Shown here: in pieces, positions 1 through 8,454 of the stretch
How the letters are laid out: each line of letters begins with the position of its first letter
Numbering within the stretch: position 1 is the stretch's first letter
DNA from: Streptomyces pinistramenti
GTDB lineage: Bacteria > Actinomycetota > Actinomycetes > Streptomycetales > Streptomycetaceae
NCBI RefSeq assembly: GCF_020564935.1
Contig: NZ_JAJCXB010000019.1
Coordinates: forward strand, 1-64,000
Length of the DNA stretch: 64,000 nucleotides
Direction: 5' to 3'
Translations under genes and position numbers: made by a program
Notes under the pieces: generated by a model
The model's database searches: none
Told to the model about the DNA's origin: nothing
Seen by the model: only the letters and a program-made list of their open reading frames with translations

Positions 1-359
1 GCCTGGAAGAGTGCACGCTGCCGGGCGTGCAGGACGCGTTCCAGTGCGGCGCCGTGGCTGGTCAGATGCAGCTCCTTGCGCCGGCGGTCCCGGGTGCCGG
101 CGGCGACTCGTACCAGTTCGTCGCCGATCAACCGGCGCAGTGGCCCGTTGATGGCCTGCTTGGTGAGGTCCAGGGTGTCGCAGAGCTCCCCGACGCTCAT
201 GCCTGGTGAGTAGGCGAGGAACGTGAGGATGCGGTGGTGGGCCCGGCCCATGCCGTGTTCGGCGAGCGCTTCGTCGGCGGCGCCGGTGAAGGCCCGGTAG
301 GCGAAGTAGAAGAGCGTGAAGTCATGATCGAAGGCATCCGGGCGAGAAGGGTCAAGCAT
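1..359 (-). CDS. MarR-family transcriptional regulator (partial, 3' end outside window)
   Basis: Reading the minus strand from the ATG at 359 gives about 119 residues before the window edge. A winged-helix MarR core is visible: a segment with GMGRAHHRILTFLAY, then SVGELCDTLDLTKQAING as the recognition region, then a wing with AAGTRDRRRKELHLT. MarR proteins bind short inverted repeats and usually repress a neighbouring divergent gene. Here the divergent gene is an alpha-keto acid decarboxylase, and two similar palindromes lie between the two starts, one covering this gene's own start codon. I infer that it controls itself and the decarboxylase. The ligand is unknown and the C-terminus is not in the window. 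Confidence 0.85.
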   Translation of the reverse strand, partial: MLDPSRPDAFDHDFTLFYFAYRAFTGAADEALAEHGMGRAHHRILTFLAYSPGMSVGELCDTLDLTKQAINGPLRRLIGDELVRVAAGTRDRRRKELHLTSHGAALERVLHARQRALFQ

Positions 360-365
360 GTTGAC
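351..365. promoter_or_regulatory. Putative MarR operator 1 (overlaps MarR start codon)
   Basis: GTCAA-gcatg-TTGAC is a perfect 5-bp inverted repeat with a 5-bp spacer. It covers the ATG of the MarR gene. It has the same half-site core and spacing as the palindrome at 398-418, which suggests one regulator reads both. Confidence 0.45.
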
Positions 366-397
366 ATATTAGCCCGGCGCTCCGTACGCTCGCCACC

Positions 398-418
398 TAG
401 GTCAACAACCTTGACCTA
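398..418. promoter_or_regulatory. Putative MarR operator 2 in the divergent promoter
   Basis: TAGGTCAA-caacc-TTGACCTA is a perfect 8-bp inverted repeat with a 5-bp spacer, located between the divergent MarR and decarboxylase genes. The size and symmetry suit a MarR dimer. Confidence 0.5.
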
Positions 419-482
419 TTTCTCTCGCGTCGTCGGCCACCCAACCGGTGCTCCGGCGCAACGCTGAACGCCAGAAAGGCCG

Positions 483-2186
483 GTGACCGTGATGCCGGAC
501 ATCACCGTCGGCGAATACCTCCTCCGCCGCCTGCGCGAACTGGACATCGAGCACGTCTTCGGCGTGCCGGGCGACTACAACCTCGGCTTCCTCGACCAGG
601 TCCTCGACTTTCCCGGCCTGGACTGGGTGGGCACCTGCAACGAACTCGACGCCGGATACGCCGCCGACGGCTACAGCCGGCTCCGCGGCGCCGCCGCGGT
701 GGTGACCACCTTCGGCGTCGGCGAACTGTCCGCCGTCAACGCCGTCGCCGGCTCCTACGCCGAGTCCGTACCCGTCGTCGCCGTCACCGGGATGCCCGCG
801 ACAGCGGTGGCGGCGGCCCGCACACCCGTGCACCACACCCTCATGGACGGCGAGTACGACCACTTCGGCCGGATGTTCGCGGAGGTGACCGTGGCCCGCG
901 CCACCCTCACCACGGAGAACGCGCCGGCCGAGATCGACCGCGTCCTGCGCGCCCTGCGCCGACACCGCAAGCCGGTCCACCTCAACCTCCCCACCGACGT
1001 CGTCCTGGCCCGCGTCCCCGCACCCGCCGCGCCACTGCCCGCCGCCGACACCCCGACCGACCCGGACCTGCTGCGCGCCTTCCGCAGCGCCGCCGCACAC
1101 CTGCTGGCGGACGCCCGGACCGTGAGCGTCCTCGCGGGGCACGAGGCGGACCGGCACGGACTGCGCGGCCCACTGGCCGACCTGCTCGACGCGGCCCCGG
1201 TGCGCGCGGCCGTGTACTCCACCGGCAAGGGCCTGGTGGACGAGCACACAGCGGCCTTCGCCGGCGTCTACACCGGCGAATTCAGCACAAAGCCCGCCCG
1301 TATCGCCGTCGAGGACACCGACTGCCTGATCCTGGCAGGCGCACCCGTCACCGACACCGTGACCGGCGGCTTCTCCCACCATTTCCCCGCCGGCCGCACC
1401 ATCGACCTGCGCCCCCACCGGGCCACGGTGGGCCGAGCGGAGTTCCCGGGCATCATCATGGCCGACGCCCTGCGTGCGCTGACCGGCCTGATCCGCGAGA
1501 TGCACCTGCCCGAACCCCCCGGATACGGACAGCCGGTCAATTCCTCACCCCAAGACGAAACAGCGCAGCCGACTCGCGGCACGGCAACCCAAACACTCAC
1601 CCAGGACCAACTCTGGGCAGCCGTAAGCGACTTCCTTCCCAAATCGAGCGTACTCGTCGCGGAACAAGGCACCGCATTCTTCGGCGCGCAGGAACTCCCC
1701 CTCCCCGAAGACACCCGGTTCATCGGACAACCGATGTGGGGCTCGATCGGCTACACCCTCCCGGCCACACTCGGCACCCAACTCGCCGCACCCAATCGAC
1801 GGTCCGTCCTCGTCATAGGCGACGGCTCACTGCAACTGACCGCACAGGAACTGGGAACCCTGACCCGGCACAGCCTGTCCCCAGTGATCATCATCATCAA
1901 CAACGACGGCTACACAGTCGAGCGCGCCATCCACGGCGCCACCGCCTCATACAACGACATCGCCCCCTGGAACTACACCGCCCTCCCGGCGGCCTTCGGC
2001 GGAGACGACCGCTGCGTCACCCGGCGCGTCACCACACCCGCGGAACTGACGGACGCCCTCTCCCTCGCCACCGCCACCCCGGACCGGCTGGTGCTCATCG
2101 AAGCGGTACTGCCACGCAACGACGCACCCGAACTGCTCACCGCCCTCGCCGGCCGCTTCGCCGAACAGAACGACTACGGCGCCTGA
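483..2186 (+). CDS. Thiamine-diphosphate-dependent alpha-keto acid decarboxylase (pyruvate/indolepyruvate decarboxylase family)
   Basis: The protein has about 565 residues, the usual length for pyruvate, indolepyruvate or branched-chain keto acid decarboxylases. Family hallmarks are in order: the N-terminal ThDP-binding segment with the catalytic Glu in CNELDAGYAADGYSR, the paired histidines in TPVHHTLMDG, and the C-terminal ThDP/Mg motif GDGSLQ...NNDGYT. It should decarboxylate a 2-keto acid to an aldehyde in the cytoplasm; the exact substrate cannot be read from sequence. Several starts are possible: GTG 483, GTG 489 and ATG 492. AGAAAGG at 473-479 fits 489 or 492 better than 483. The gene is divergent from MarR and sits behind a palindrome, so MarR-controlled expression is likely. 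Confidence 0.85.
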   Translation: MTVMPDITVGEYLLRRLRELDIEHVFGVPGDYNLGFLDQVLDFPGLDWVGTCNELDAGYAADGYSRLRGAAAVVTTFGVGELSAVNAVAGSYAESVPVVAVTGMPATAVAAARTPVHHTLMDGEYDHFGRMFAEVTVARATLTTENAPAEIDRVLRALRRHRKPVHLNLPTDVVLARVPAPAAPLPAADTPTDPDLLRAFRSAAAHLLADARTVSVLAGHEADRHGLRGPLADLLDAAPVRAAVYSTGKGLVDEHTAAFAGVYTGEFSTKPARIAVEDTDCLILAGAPVTDTVTGGFSHHFPAGRTIDLRPHRATVGRAEFPGIIMADALRALTGLIREMHLPEPPGYGQPVNSSPQDETAQPTRGTATQTLTQDQLWAAVSDFLPKSSVLVAEQGTAFFGAQELPLPEDTRFIGQPMWGSIGYTLPATLGTQLAAPNRRSVLVIGDGSLQLTAQELGTLTRHSLSPVIIIINNDGYTVERAIHGATASYNDIAPWNYTALPAAFGGDDRCVTRRVTTPAELTDALSLATATPDRLVLIEAVLPRNDAPELLTALAGRFAEQNDYGA

Positions 2187-2320
2187 ACACACCCCGACGG
2201 GAAGACACAAGCACCCACGTCCACAACCACCCGCAACCGCCCAACGCACAACACACCGCAACCACATCACCTCGAACCGATCACGCCAAGCGACATCAGG
2301 ACGCATCAGCGCCGCCACGG

Positions 2321-2348
2321 CCCGCCCGCACCGTCAGCCGCGGGCGGG
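2321..2348. terminator. GC-rich hairpin after the decarboxylase gene
   Basis: CCCGCCCGC and GCGGGCGGG form a perfect 9-bp stem around a 10-nt loop, 135 bp after the decarboxylase stop. There is no U-run, as is common for Streptomyces terminators. Confidence 0.5.
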
Positions 2349-2438
2349 CGGGCGGATGCCGTGGTTCCCTCCCCCCGTGGCGGCATGCGTGTCTACGGTG
2401 GTGGGGCACGGTGGTACAGAACGTCGGACGGAGGCTCA

Positions 2439-2576
2439 ATGCAGCGACGTGAAGCGGGAGTTGTCCGATGGGGGGACGATCGGCAGTCGGGCGACGGCCA
2501 GGTCGGCGGGCCCTACTCCAGTCCCGGTGATCCAGGGAACCCGGCACCCCAGCCGGACGACGGTGACGAGGACTAG
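2439..2576 (+). CDS. Small ORF, candidate modified-peptide precursor (45 aa)
   Basis: The ATG at 2439 follows GGAGG at 2430-2434 with a short 4-nt spacer. The reading frame runs 45 codons and ends 7 nt before the start of the PCMT-type methyltransferase, whose own Shine-Dalgarno lies in the last codons. An in-frame ATG at 2385 would give 63 aa. The peptide is polar, starts MQRREAGVVRW and ends in a Gly/Pro/Asp-rich tail, APQPDDGDED. In many actinobacteria a short peptide gene precedes a PCMT-like methyltransferase of graspetide or lanthipeptide systems. No ATP-grasp or lanthipeptide synthetase gene is present here, so the assignment is only suggested by position. It may be a chance ORF. Confidence 0.3.
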   Translation: MQRREAGVVRWGDDRQSGDGQVGGPYSSPGDPGNPAPQPDDGDED

Positions 2577-2583
2577 CGGCACC

Positions 2584-3480
2584 ATGGCGACAACAGCGCA
2601 CAGCCTGCGTCAGGCATGTGCCGACGAGATGAGCCGGCACCCACGCGGGTTCGGCGACTGCGACTGGCTGCGCGAGGCGTTCTTGAGCGTGCCGCGCGAG
2701 CACTTCGTCCCGGACCGGGTGTGGTGGCCGGCCCCGGGCGAGGACGGCCTGCACACTCTGCTCGACCGGACGGTGCAGCCGCAGGACTGGCTGACGCGGG
2801 TCTACGCCCCGGGAGATCCGCTGATCACGCAGATCGACGATGGCGCGGTGCCGCCCACCGGCAGGGCGAAGGGAGCATTCACCTCCAGCATCTCCGCCCC
2901 CGGCGTCATCATCGAACTCCTGCGACACCTGGCGCCCCGGCCGGGCGACCGGGTACTGGAGATCGGGACCGGCACCGGCTACACCACAGCCCTGCTGGCC
3001 GCCCGCGTCGGTGCGGCGAACGTGGTGACCATGGAGATCGATGGCCGCCTCGCCGACCGGGCCACCGAACGGCTCGCCACGCTGGACCTGCACCCGCACG
3101 TCATCACCGGCGACGGCGAACCGGGCCACCTGGCCGGCGGACCGTACGACCGCATCGTAGCCACCGCATCGGTCCGCCGGATTCCCCAGGCATGGCTGGA
3201 CCAACTGCGCCCCAGCGGCCTCCTGGTGGTGCCACTGGACTCCCCGTTCGGCTGGGACCTGCTGCTACGACTGGAGAGCAACGGCCGGGGCGCGGCACAC
3301 GGGAAATTCCTGGAACGGGTCGAGTTCATGCGGGTCCGCGGCCAGCGCAAGCCACTGCCCTACGACGGCCTCGGCTGGCCCCCCGAGGCAGATCCCGAGG
3401 CGTGGCGGGATCTCCGTGTGACTGCCGGCCCGGAAGGCCAGCAGATCGGTCTCCGTACGGGCGGACAGGAGCCCGGCTGA
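2584..3480 (+). CDS. PCMT-family SAM-dependent methyltransferase (RiPP-associated type)
   Basis: The start is ATG 2584, preceded by GACGAGG. The 298-aa protein begins with a helical region and the phrase VPREHFVPDRVWW, typical of PCMT-like enzymes of RiPP loci. Then come DPLITQIDDGA, SSISAPGVIIELLRHL and the SAM motif I VLEIGTGTGYTTALLA, with an acidic ribose-binding residue in VVTMEID. A conventional protein-L-isoaspartate methyltransferase is about 210 aa; the extended N- and C-terminal parts match the class that methylates aspartate or isoaspartate in modified peptides. Translation appears coupled to the small upstream ORF. The usual peptide-modifying partner gene is missing, so it may act on a peptide encoded elsewhere, be an orphan, or be a protein-repair enzyme. 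Confidence 0.7.
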   Translation: MATTAHSLRQACADEMSRHPRGFGDCDWLREAFLSVPREHFVPDRVWWPAPGEDGLHTLLDRTVQPQDWLTRVYAPGDPLITQIDDGAVPPTGRAKGAFTSSISAPGVIIELLRHLAPRPGDRVLEIGTGTGYTTALLAARVGAANVVTMEIDGRLADRATERLATLDLHPHVITGDGEPGHLAGGPYDRIVATASVRRIPQAWLDQLRPSGLLVVPLDSPFGWDLLLRLESNGRGAAHGKFLERVEFMRVRGQRKPLPYDGLGWPPEADPEAWRDLRVTAGPEGQQIGLRTGGQEPG

Positions 3481-3655
3481 CTGCCACCGGCGTCACGGTC
3501 GCCGGGACGGACGCGCCGAGAACACCAACGAGGTGCGGTTCTTGGCACCTTCGGAAAGCGCTCCTTCGGCGACCGGCGAAATGCCGCTCCATGGCGCCGG
3601 TAGACGGGGAACTCGGCTGCCTGCCGTCAGCCGGCCGACGATCTCGTCCAGTTGA

Positions 3656-3930
3656 CTACAGCCAGGTCTGCAGGCAGAAGGCCAGGTGGGTGGCGGCCTC
3701 GCTCAGCTCCTCTTTGGTCAGCCCGTTGTCCATCCCCGGCTTGAGGCGGAATCCGAGCTGATCGCTGCGGTACAGGGCGATCAGCGCCGTGACCGTCACC
3801 AGGCCGCAGCCCACGGCGAGAGCCCGGGGCACTCCCATACGTCGCCGAAGAGGACCAGGTCGGTGAGGTCGGCGAGCTTGGGAGTGACGCCGCCGATCGC
3901 CTTCTGCGCTGCGGACTGTTCTTCTGCCAT
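3656..3930 (-). pseudogene. Carboxymuconolactone decarboxylase (AhpD-like) family gene, frameshifted
   Basis: A good start (ATG 3930 behind GAGGAG) opens MAEEQSAAQKAIGGVTPKLA...LVLFGDVWE, the N-terminal half of a CMD-family protein. This frame stops about 45 codons in, but the next frame continues with LVTVTALIALYRSDQLGF and DNGLTKEELSEAATHLAF, the conserved second half. The Cys of the usual CxxH redox pair is not seen and the C-terminus ends early at 3656. It is therefore a frameshifted and truncated gene. It lies in a run of decayed redox genes on the same strand. Confidence 0.75.
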
Positions 3931-3972
3931 GGCGGCTGCTCCTCATCTGATATTGGTTGGCCGATCACTGGG

Positions 3973-4190
3973 CTATGAGGCCGGGCCGCCAGGGTGAGGC
4001 GGTCGAGCTTGCCGATCTGCTCGGCGGACAGCGCAAGGCCGTCGGCGGCGGGGTTCTCCTCCAACCGCGAGCCCCACTCGGTTCCCGGGGTGGGGGGCAA
4101 TACCGAGTAAGTCTTGGCTCAGCAACGCGTATGGCACGAAGCCGATGCCCAGCTCACGCACCACGGGCAATTCCTGTGGCTCCACCGTGG
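3973..4190 (-). pseudogene. Aldo/keto reductase gene remnant
   Basis: On the minus strand one frame reads PVVRELGIGFVPYALLS, the strand and loop that precede the NADPH site in aldo/keto reductases. Another frame reads EENPAADGLALSAEQIGKLD, the C-terminal helix region of the same family. The catalytic Tyr/Lys/His core is absent. The pieces are out of frame and a large internal part is missing, so no active enzyme can be made. Confidence 0.65.
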
Positions 4191-4329
4191 CTCGGCTCGA
4201 TGTGCTGCACAGGGTTCCTCGCTCCATTTTCCGGATTCCCGACCGACCAACCGCCGCGTTCTGCGCCCGCACAGATGTCGGCCAGTCACCGAGAAATCGC
4301 ACGGTGGGGGCCGCCCCGAAAGCGACAGG

Positions 4330-4690
4330 GCGGTCAGGCCACGGTCGAGATGTCGATGACGAAGCAGTACCGGACGTCGGAGGCGAGGGCGCCGACGTTG
4401 ACGAGTGTGCCGCCGACAGCCAGCAGCGACTGGCTGGGTCTCTGGTGGCGTGGTTGCGGTCACCATCCAGAGCGGGACCGGCATCCTTTCTGTTCAGGCT
4501 GCGAGAGAGGACGATGGCCTCTCTCGCAGCCTGGGCGATCATGACGGCTACGCGGCCAAGACTGCCGAGCCCGACGACGGCTACACACCTGTCGGGCCCG
4601 GCGCCGCAGCGACCCAGGAGGGAGTACGCGGGAATGCCCGCGCACAGGAGCGGGGGCACAGCTTGCGCCCGCTTCCCTCGGGGGCAGTCC
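4330..4690 (-). pseudogene. Zinc-type alcohol dehydrogenase (MDR family) remnant
   Basis: Minus-strand frames contain PLLCAGIPAYSLLGRCG followed by VAVVGLGSLGRVAVMIAQAA, the coenzyme-binding Rossmann motif GxGxxG of NADP-dependent medium-chain alcohol dehydrogenases. In a shifted frame LLAVGGTLVNVGA follows, normally located some 80 residues later. Internal deletion and frameshifts mark a dead gene. Together with the CMD and AKR remnants it suggests a decayed redox gene cluster. Confidence 0.6.
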
Positions 4691-4773
4691 GCAGGCACGT
4701 ACGAGGTGCCTTATCGGTCAACGCCGGAACGGCCCCGGAACTCCCGGTGCGGGGACCACGGTGTGTCCGGGTT

Positions 4774-5034
4774 CTACCGTCCGTTTTCCTCACCGGTGCC
4801 TTCTACCAGGGCAGCCATGCGGGCTTTGTATTCAGCCGGCGGAATCTGCCCAAGGACCGCGAGACGTTCCAGTTCGGCGGCTTCGGTTTTATGGGCGATA
4901 CTGCGGCCCTGTGCCACTTGCTCTCTCGCATGCTTGACGGCCTTAGCACGCTGCCTGGAGCGGTTCTTCTCCATCTCCTCTGCTATTGCTTTTGCGGTTT
5001 GCTCCAAGTAATTGTGATGCCTGCCTGACCACAT
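4774..5034 (-). CDS. Small hypothetical helical protein (86 aa)
   Basis: The protein is very rich in Ala, Glu, Lys and Arg and should be almost entirely helical or coiled-coil. It has LEQTAKAIAEEMEKNRSRQR early on and LAVLGQIPPAEYKARMAAL near the end. The latter resembles the short C-terminal helix-turn-helix of SHOCT-type domains, but the match is weak. The DNA here has lower GC than its surroundings (for example 4960-5030), which could mean recent transfer. No neighbour suggests a role. The start could also be at an internal Met. Confidence 0.4.
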   Translation of the reverse strand: MWSGRHHNYLEQTAKAIAEEMEKNRSRQRAKAVKHAREQVAQGRSIAHKTEAAELERLAVLGQIPPAEYKARMAALVEGTGEENGR

Positions 5035-5155
5035 GCCGCCCCCTCAAATCAGAACCCGGAGTCCCGTTCGTTCTGCCCAAGTCCCCCTCTGCTCACTCTC
5101 CTTGAGAGCAGCAGATACTCCACACGCCACTCACTTCACCCAGGAATACGGAGTC

Positions 5156-5320
5156 TCACCCGGCAAGGACTTCGGGCAGCAGCTCCCATTCGAAGGTGAT
5201 CGCCCGGCAGGCCATGACTACCGTTACCCAGTGATCCGGCCGGTGCACGATCTCGACCGGATCGCCGGCACGGATCTCGCCGGGCGCGATCACCCACAGC
5301 CGCCCTTGAACCCGCCACCG
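5156..5320 (-). pseudogene. MOSC-domain protein C-terminal remnant
   Basis: The minus strand encodes GEIRAGDPVEIVHRPDHWVT and the following tail before a TGA at 5156-5158. This matches the end of MOSC (molybdenum cofactor sulfurase C-terminal) proteins, where the phrase G-I-AGD-EVVHRPDHGVTV is typical. Nothing upstream in this frame resembles the rest of the domain, so this is a fragment of a lost gene. Confidence 0.55.
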
Positions 5321-5581
5321 AGTGTGCGCCGCCCTTGCCGTACGTCCCCTACTGGGAGCGCCCCGGTGAGAGCAAAACCAAGACGAAGAAGGGGCCTTCC
5401 GTCCCGCCGGGCACAGCGCCGACAAGGCCGGTGCCCTTCGCCCCGGCTTCCCATGCGGCGACACCGCGAGCCTGCGATACCCGGCCGCACCATGAAAGAC
5501 CTTCCGTCACAACCATCGTGGACGGCGAGGATTCGACCAGGTGGCCCGGCCGGGAATCCAACAACGGGAGCATCGGTGAGC

Positions 5582-5598
5582 CACAACCACAGGTTGTG
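5582..5598. promoter_or_regulatory. Palindrome upstream of LysR gene
   Basis: CACAACC-aca-GGTTGTG is a perfect 7-bp inverted repeat with a 3-bp spacer, ending 18 bp before the GTG start of the LysR gene. It is a plausible autoregulatory site. Confidence 0.45.
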
Positions 5599-5616
5599 CG
5601 CCCGTAGGGTCTGGGC

Positions 5617-6552
5617 GTGGACATCGAAGCCGTGCGCACCTTCGTCGCCGTCGTGGATACCGGGCAGTGCCAGGAAGCCGCCGTGGACCTGCACATTTCT
5701 CAGCAGGCCGTCTCCAAGCGCGTGGCGAACCTGGACCGCACTCTCGGCGTGACGTTGTTCGCCCGTACCGCCCGCGGTACCCGTCCCACCCTGGAAGGGC
5801 AGGCATTCCTCCCGCACGCCCGCGAAATCCTTCGGGCGGTGGAACGTGCTGCCGCCTCGGTACGCCCCGGTGAGCGGGCGCTGCGGGTGGACGTGCTCAA
5901 CCGGCGCATCGCCCCGGCCCTGGCCTTGCAGGACTTCTACCGGTCCCACCCGGGCGCGGGCCTGGACGTGATCACGCTCTCGGACACGAACGTGAGCAGG
6001 GCCATCGAGGCCGTACTGGCAGGCGAGGTGGGTGCGACTTTCCGTGCCGTGCCCGCGGGTGACCTGCCTGAAGGAATCAGCGCCGACCGCGTCCTGGACG
6101 ACCCGCTGCAACTGCTCGCGGGACGGGGCCACCCGCTGACCTCGGCCAAGACGCTGACCCCGGCGGACCTGGTCGGGCACCGTATCTGGATCCCGGGCAT
6201 CAAACAGGGCACCGAGTGGGCCGCCTACTACGACGAGCTCACCGAAGCCTTCGATCTGCGCATCGACGCGATCGGCCCCGACTTCGGGACCGAAGCACTG
6301 ATGGACGCAATCGCCGACTCCGCCGCGCTGGCCACGCTCGTGGGAACCGGAGACAGATACGTATGGCCGGCAGCCCACGGCCTGCGGCGGATCCCGATCG
6401 AGGGTCCTGCGCCGGTCTACCCGCACTCCTTCCTGTACCGGACGGACAACCCGCACCCGGTTCTCGCAGCGCTGCGCAGGCACCTGATCCAGGCACGGCC
6501 GATCCTGCCGGCTGAGGTATGGACACCGAGCTGGGCCGGCTCACACTCCTGA
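5617..6552 (+). CDS. LysR-family transcriptional regulator
   Basis: The GTG at 5617 opens MDIEAVRTFVAVVDTGQCQE and then AAVDLHISQQAVSKRVANLD, the N-terminal winged HTH of LysR proteins. The 311-aa length is normal. Residues from about 90 on form the periplasmic-binding-protein-like effector domain, with typical phrases such as ADLVGHRIWIPG and a C-terminal region rich in Pro and Arg. A tight palindrome lies just upstream. The adjacent gene on the left is only a MOSC fragment, and a GNAT acetyltransferase follows 272 bp downstream on the same strand. The regulated gene is therefore unclear. It may be a regulator that has lost its original target. Confidence 0.85.
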   Translation: MDIEAVRTFVAVVDTGQCQEAAVDLHISQQAVSKRVANLDRTLGVTLFARTARGTRPTLEGQAFLPHAREILRAVERAAASVRPGERALRVDVLNRRIAPALALQDFYRSHPGAGLDVITLSDTNVSRAIEAVLAGEVGATFRAVPAGDLPEGISADRVLDDPLQLLAGRGHPLTSAKTLTPADLVGHRIWIPGIKQGTEWAAYYDELTEAFDLRIDAIGPDFGTEALMDAIADSAALATLVGTGDRYVWPAAHGLRRIPIEGPAPVYPHSFLYRTDNPHPVLAALRRHLIQARPILPAEVWTPSWAGSHS

Positions 6553-6824
6553 CGCCGCAGGTCTCCCCGCGCAACTTCGCCGGCGAACCGGTGCCGGTAG
6601 GTGCCATCCACATCGACGACGACCGGGGCCGAGCCGAAGGCCGGTGCCCGAACGCGACGGCACCGAGGGCTTCTTCGACCCCACCTTTGCCCTTCCGCCC
6701 GCCCGGTGCCGAGGTCCCCGGGCGGGCTCCGGACATCACGCTCCCCTCCTTCGGAGAGCAGTCGCTGTCGGAGCGCAGTGCAGCGGACCGTCCGCCGACC
6801 ATCGAAGATCACCTGGGGTGCAGA

Positions 6825-7442
6825 ATGACCCACGTGCCGATAACGAACATTCCGAAGGTGGCGACGATCGACGACGCCCAACTGGTCAGCCGCACGCTGG
6901 CCTCCGCCTTCGACGACGACCCGATGATGCGCTGGTTCTTCCCCGACGCTTCCTCTCGCGAGGCAGGGCTGGGCCGTTACTTCACGACGCTCTTCACCCG
7001 GCAGTACGCCCGTCACGGCGTGTGCGAGCGCACCGACGCGGCGGCCGCCTTCTGGGTACCGCCCGAGGGGCAGGCAAAGGCCGTTCCTGACGCGAACACC
7101 ATCCAGGAGCTCCAGGAGATCCTCGGCGATCGGGCTCTGCTGTTCCGCGATGCCGCCGAGGCAGCGGCCGAGCACTCAGCGCAGGAATCTCACTGGTATC
7201 TGGCAGTGATCGGCGCCGACCCGGCAGCCCGGGGCCAGGGACACGGGGCCGCCCTGCTGCGCTCGGGGCTGGCCAAGGCCGACGCGGCGGGCCTGCCGGT
7301 CTGTCTGGAGTCCTCCAAACCGTCCAACCTCCCCTTCTACGAGCGCTTCGGCTTCACCGTGTGCGAGGAGTTCCAACTGCCGGGCGGCGGACCGGTGCTG
7401 TGGGCCATGCGGCGCGAGCCCTGCGCCCCGGCTGTCCTCTAA
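6825..7442 (+). CDS. GNAT-family N-acetyltransferase
   Basis: ATG 6825 with GGGG eight bases upstream gives a 205-aa protein. The N-terminal DAQLVSRTLASAFDDDPMMRWFF and the acetyl-CoA binding core GADPAARGQGHGAALLRSGL (motif A, Q/RxxGxG/A) define a GNAT fold. The C-terminal SSKPSNLPFYERFGF is motif B. Many actinobacterial relatives are of unknown substrate; a small amine, antibiotic or amino acid is possible. Longer in-frame starts upstream produce low-complexity sequence and were rejected. Confidence 0.85.
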   Translation: MTHVPITNIPKVATIDDAQLVSRTLASAFDDDPMMRWFFPDASSREAGLGRYFTTLFTRQYARHGVCERTDAAAAFWVPPEGQAKAVPDANTIQELQEILGDRALLFRDAAEAAAEHSAQESHWYLAVIGADPAARGQGHGAALLRSGLAKADAAGLPVCLESSKPSNLPFYERFGFTVCEEFQLPGGGPVLWAMRREPCAPAVL

Positions 7443-7871
7443 GGATCGTCGGCGGGCTCTTGAGTGCTCGACGGGCCGGGCCGTCGTCCGTGGACCGGGA
7501 CAAGCCGGGCTCCACGCCGCGTGCCCTGCCCCGACGGCCATCCGCGGTGTGGCGTCACCGAGATCAGGAGTCCCCAGACCGAGTTGGCCGCGGACGTGGG
7601 GGCAGGACGTCGGCGCGGTCGGATGGCATGTCGAGGAAGGCAGTGGCCGGCGGATCGGGGTGGGGCGGTACCTGGACCTCCCAGCGCCCCGGCCGGGGGC
7701 CGACGGCGAGGTCGCACACCCAGCAGTCATCGCCGCACGGAGGCAGGCCGCGCCGCGCGGGCCGGCCCCTGCCCCCTGGCCACCTTCTTTTCCTGGGCCG
7801 TCGACGGATCAGGGGCGGTCCGACACCTACAACGCGCCGAGAGACCTGGCATCCGGTCCGACCGAGCGCGC
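7443..7871. other. 429 bp with no supported gene
   Basis: All frames give low-complexity Arg/Pro/Gly-rich translations with no start plus ribosome-binding-site combination or family resemblance that I recognise. It lies between the GNAT gene and an SDR remnant and is probably decayed DNA. Confidence 0.5.
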
Positions 7872-8090
7872 TTGACCGTCGGCGCAGACGCCATCCCCCA
7901 CAGCGCCTCCCATGCCTCGGTGCACGCCATGCCCCACAGCCTCGCCCTTGAGTACGCACCCCAGGGCGTCCTCATCAACGGCGTCGCCAACGTCGCACTG
8001 TTCATCGCGTCCGACGTGTCCGCGTTCATCACCGGATCCGTCCTCCCGGTGGGCGGCGGATTCACTCTCCGGGCGGGAACCCGCTCAGGG
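7872..8090 (+). pseudogene. SDR (short-chain dehydrogenase) C-terminal remnant with internal deletion
   Basis: The frame reads HAMPHSLALEYAPQGVLING, the region just after the YxxxK motif of SDR enzymes, followed directly by VANVALFIASDVSAFITGSV and LPVGGGFTL, the C-terminal end. The normal 35-40 residues between these blocks are missing. The catalytic Tyr/Lys and the Rossmann N-terminus are absent. It is a non-functional fragment. Confidence 0.6.
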
Positions 8091-8454
8091 CGTGCACATG
8101 ATGAACGTGTTGCTTCCGTTGGGGGGCGTTGGTGCGGTACGGGCAGACCGCAGGTGAGTAAGCAGCAACTCGCCGCAAAGTTCGGGGTGTTGTGGCCGCA
8201 CGTGTGGATGAGCGGCGGCCGCGCCTGTTGCGGGGCGCGGAGGCCCGGCCCCGGGAACTCGCCCCACCGATGGAAAGCATCGTGCGACCAGCCGCCCCCC
8301 GACTGCGGCGCGATGGAGCCGGGGCCGGCGCGCAGGACACCTCATCAAGTCCGCGCCCCGAGCCACCGCCACCAAAGATCACCCCCGCGTGTGAATCATC
8401 CACACGCCCAGACCCTGCACATCCGTGCCATGCCCCGGATGCAATGATCGAGCC
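8091..8454. other. 364 bp with no supported gene
   Basis: I see no conserved protein segment or clear regulatory element here. Some promoter for the methyltransferase at 8455 must lie near 8400-8450, but no strong -35/-10 pair stands out. Confidence 0.4.

Noticed and set aside
402-1505. Minus-strand 367-codon ORF opposite the decarboxylase
   Set aside because: It is the antisense shadow of a clear thiamine-diphosphate enzyme; the translation is Gly/Val/Arg-rich without motifs.
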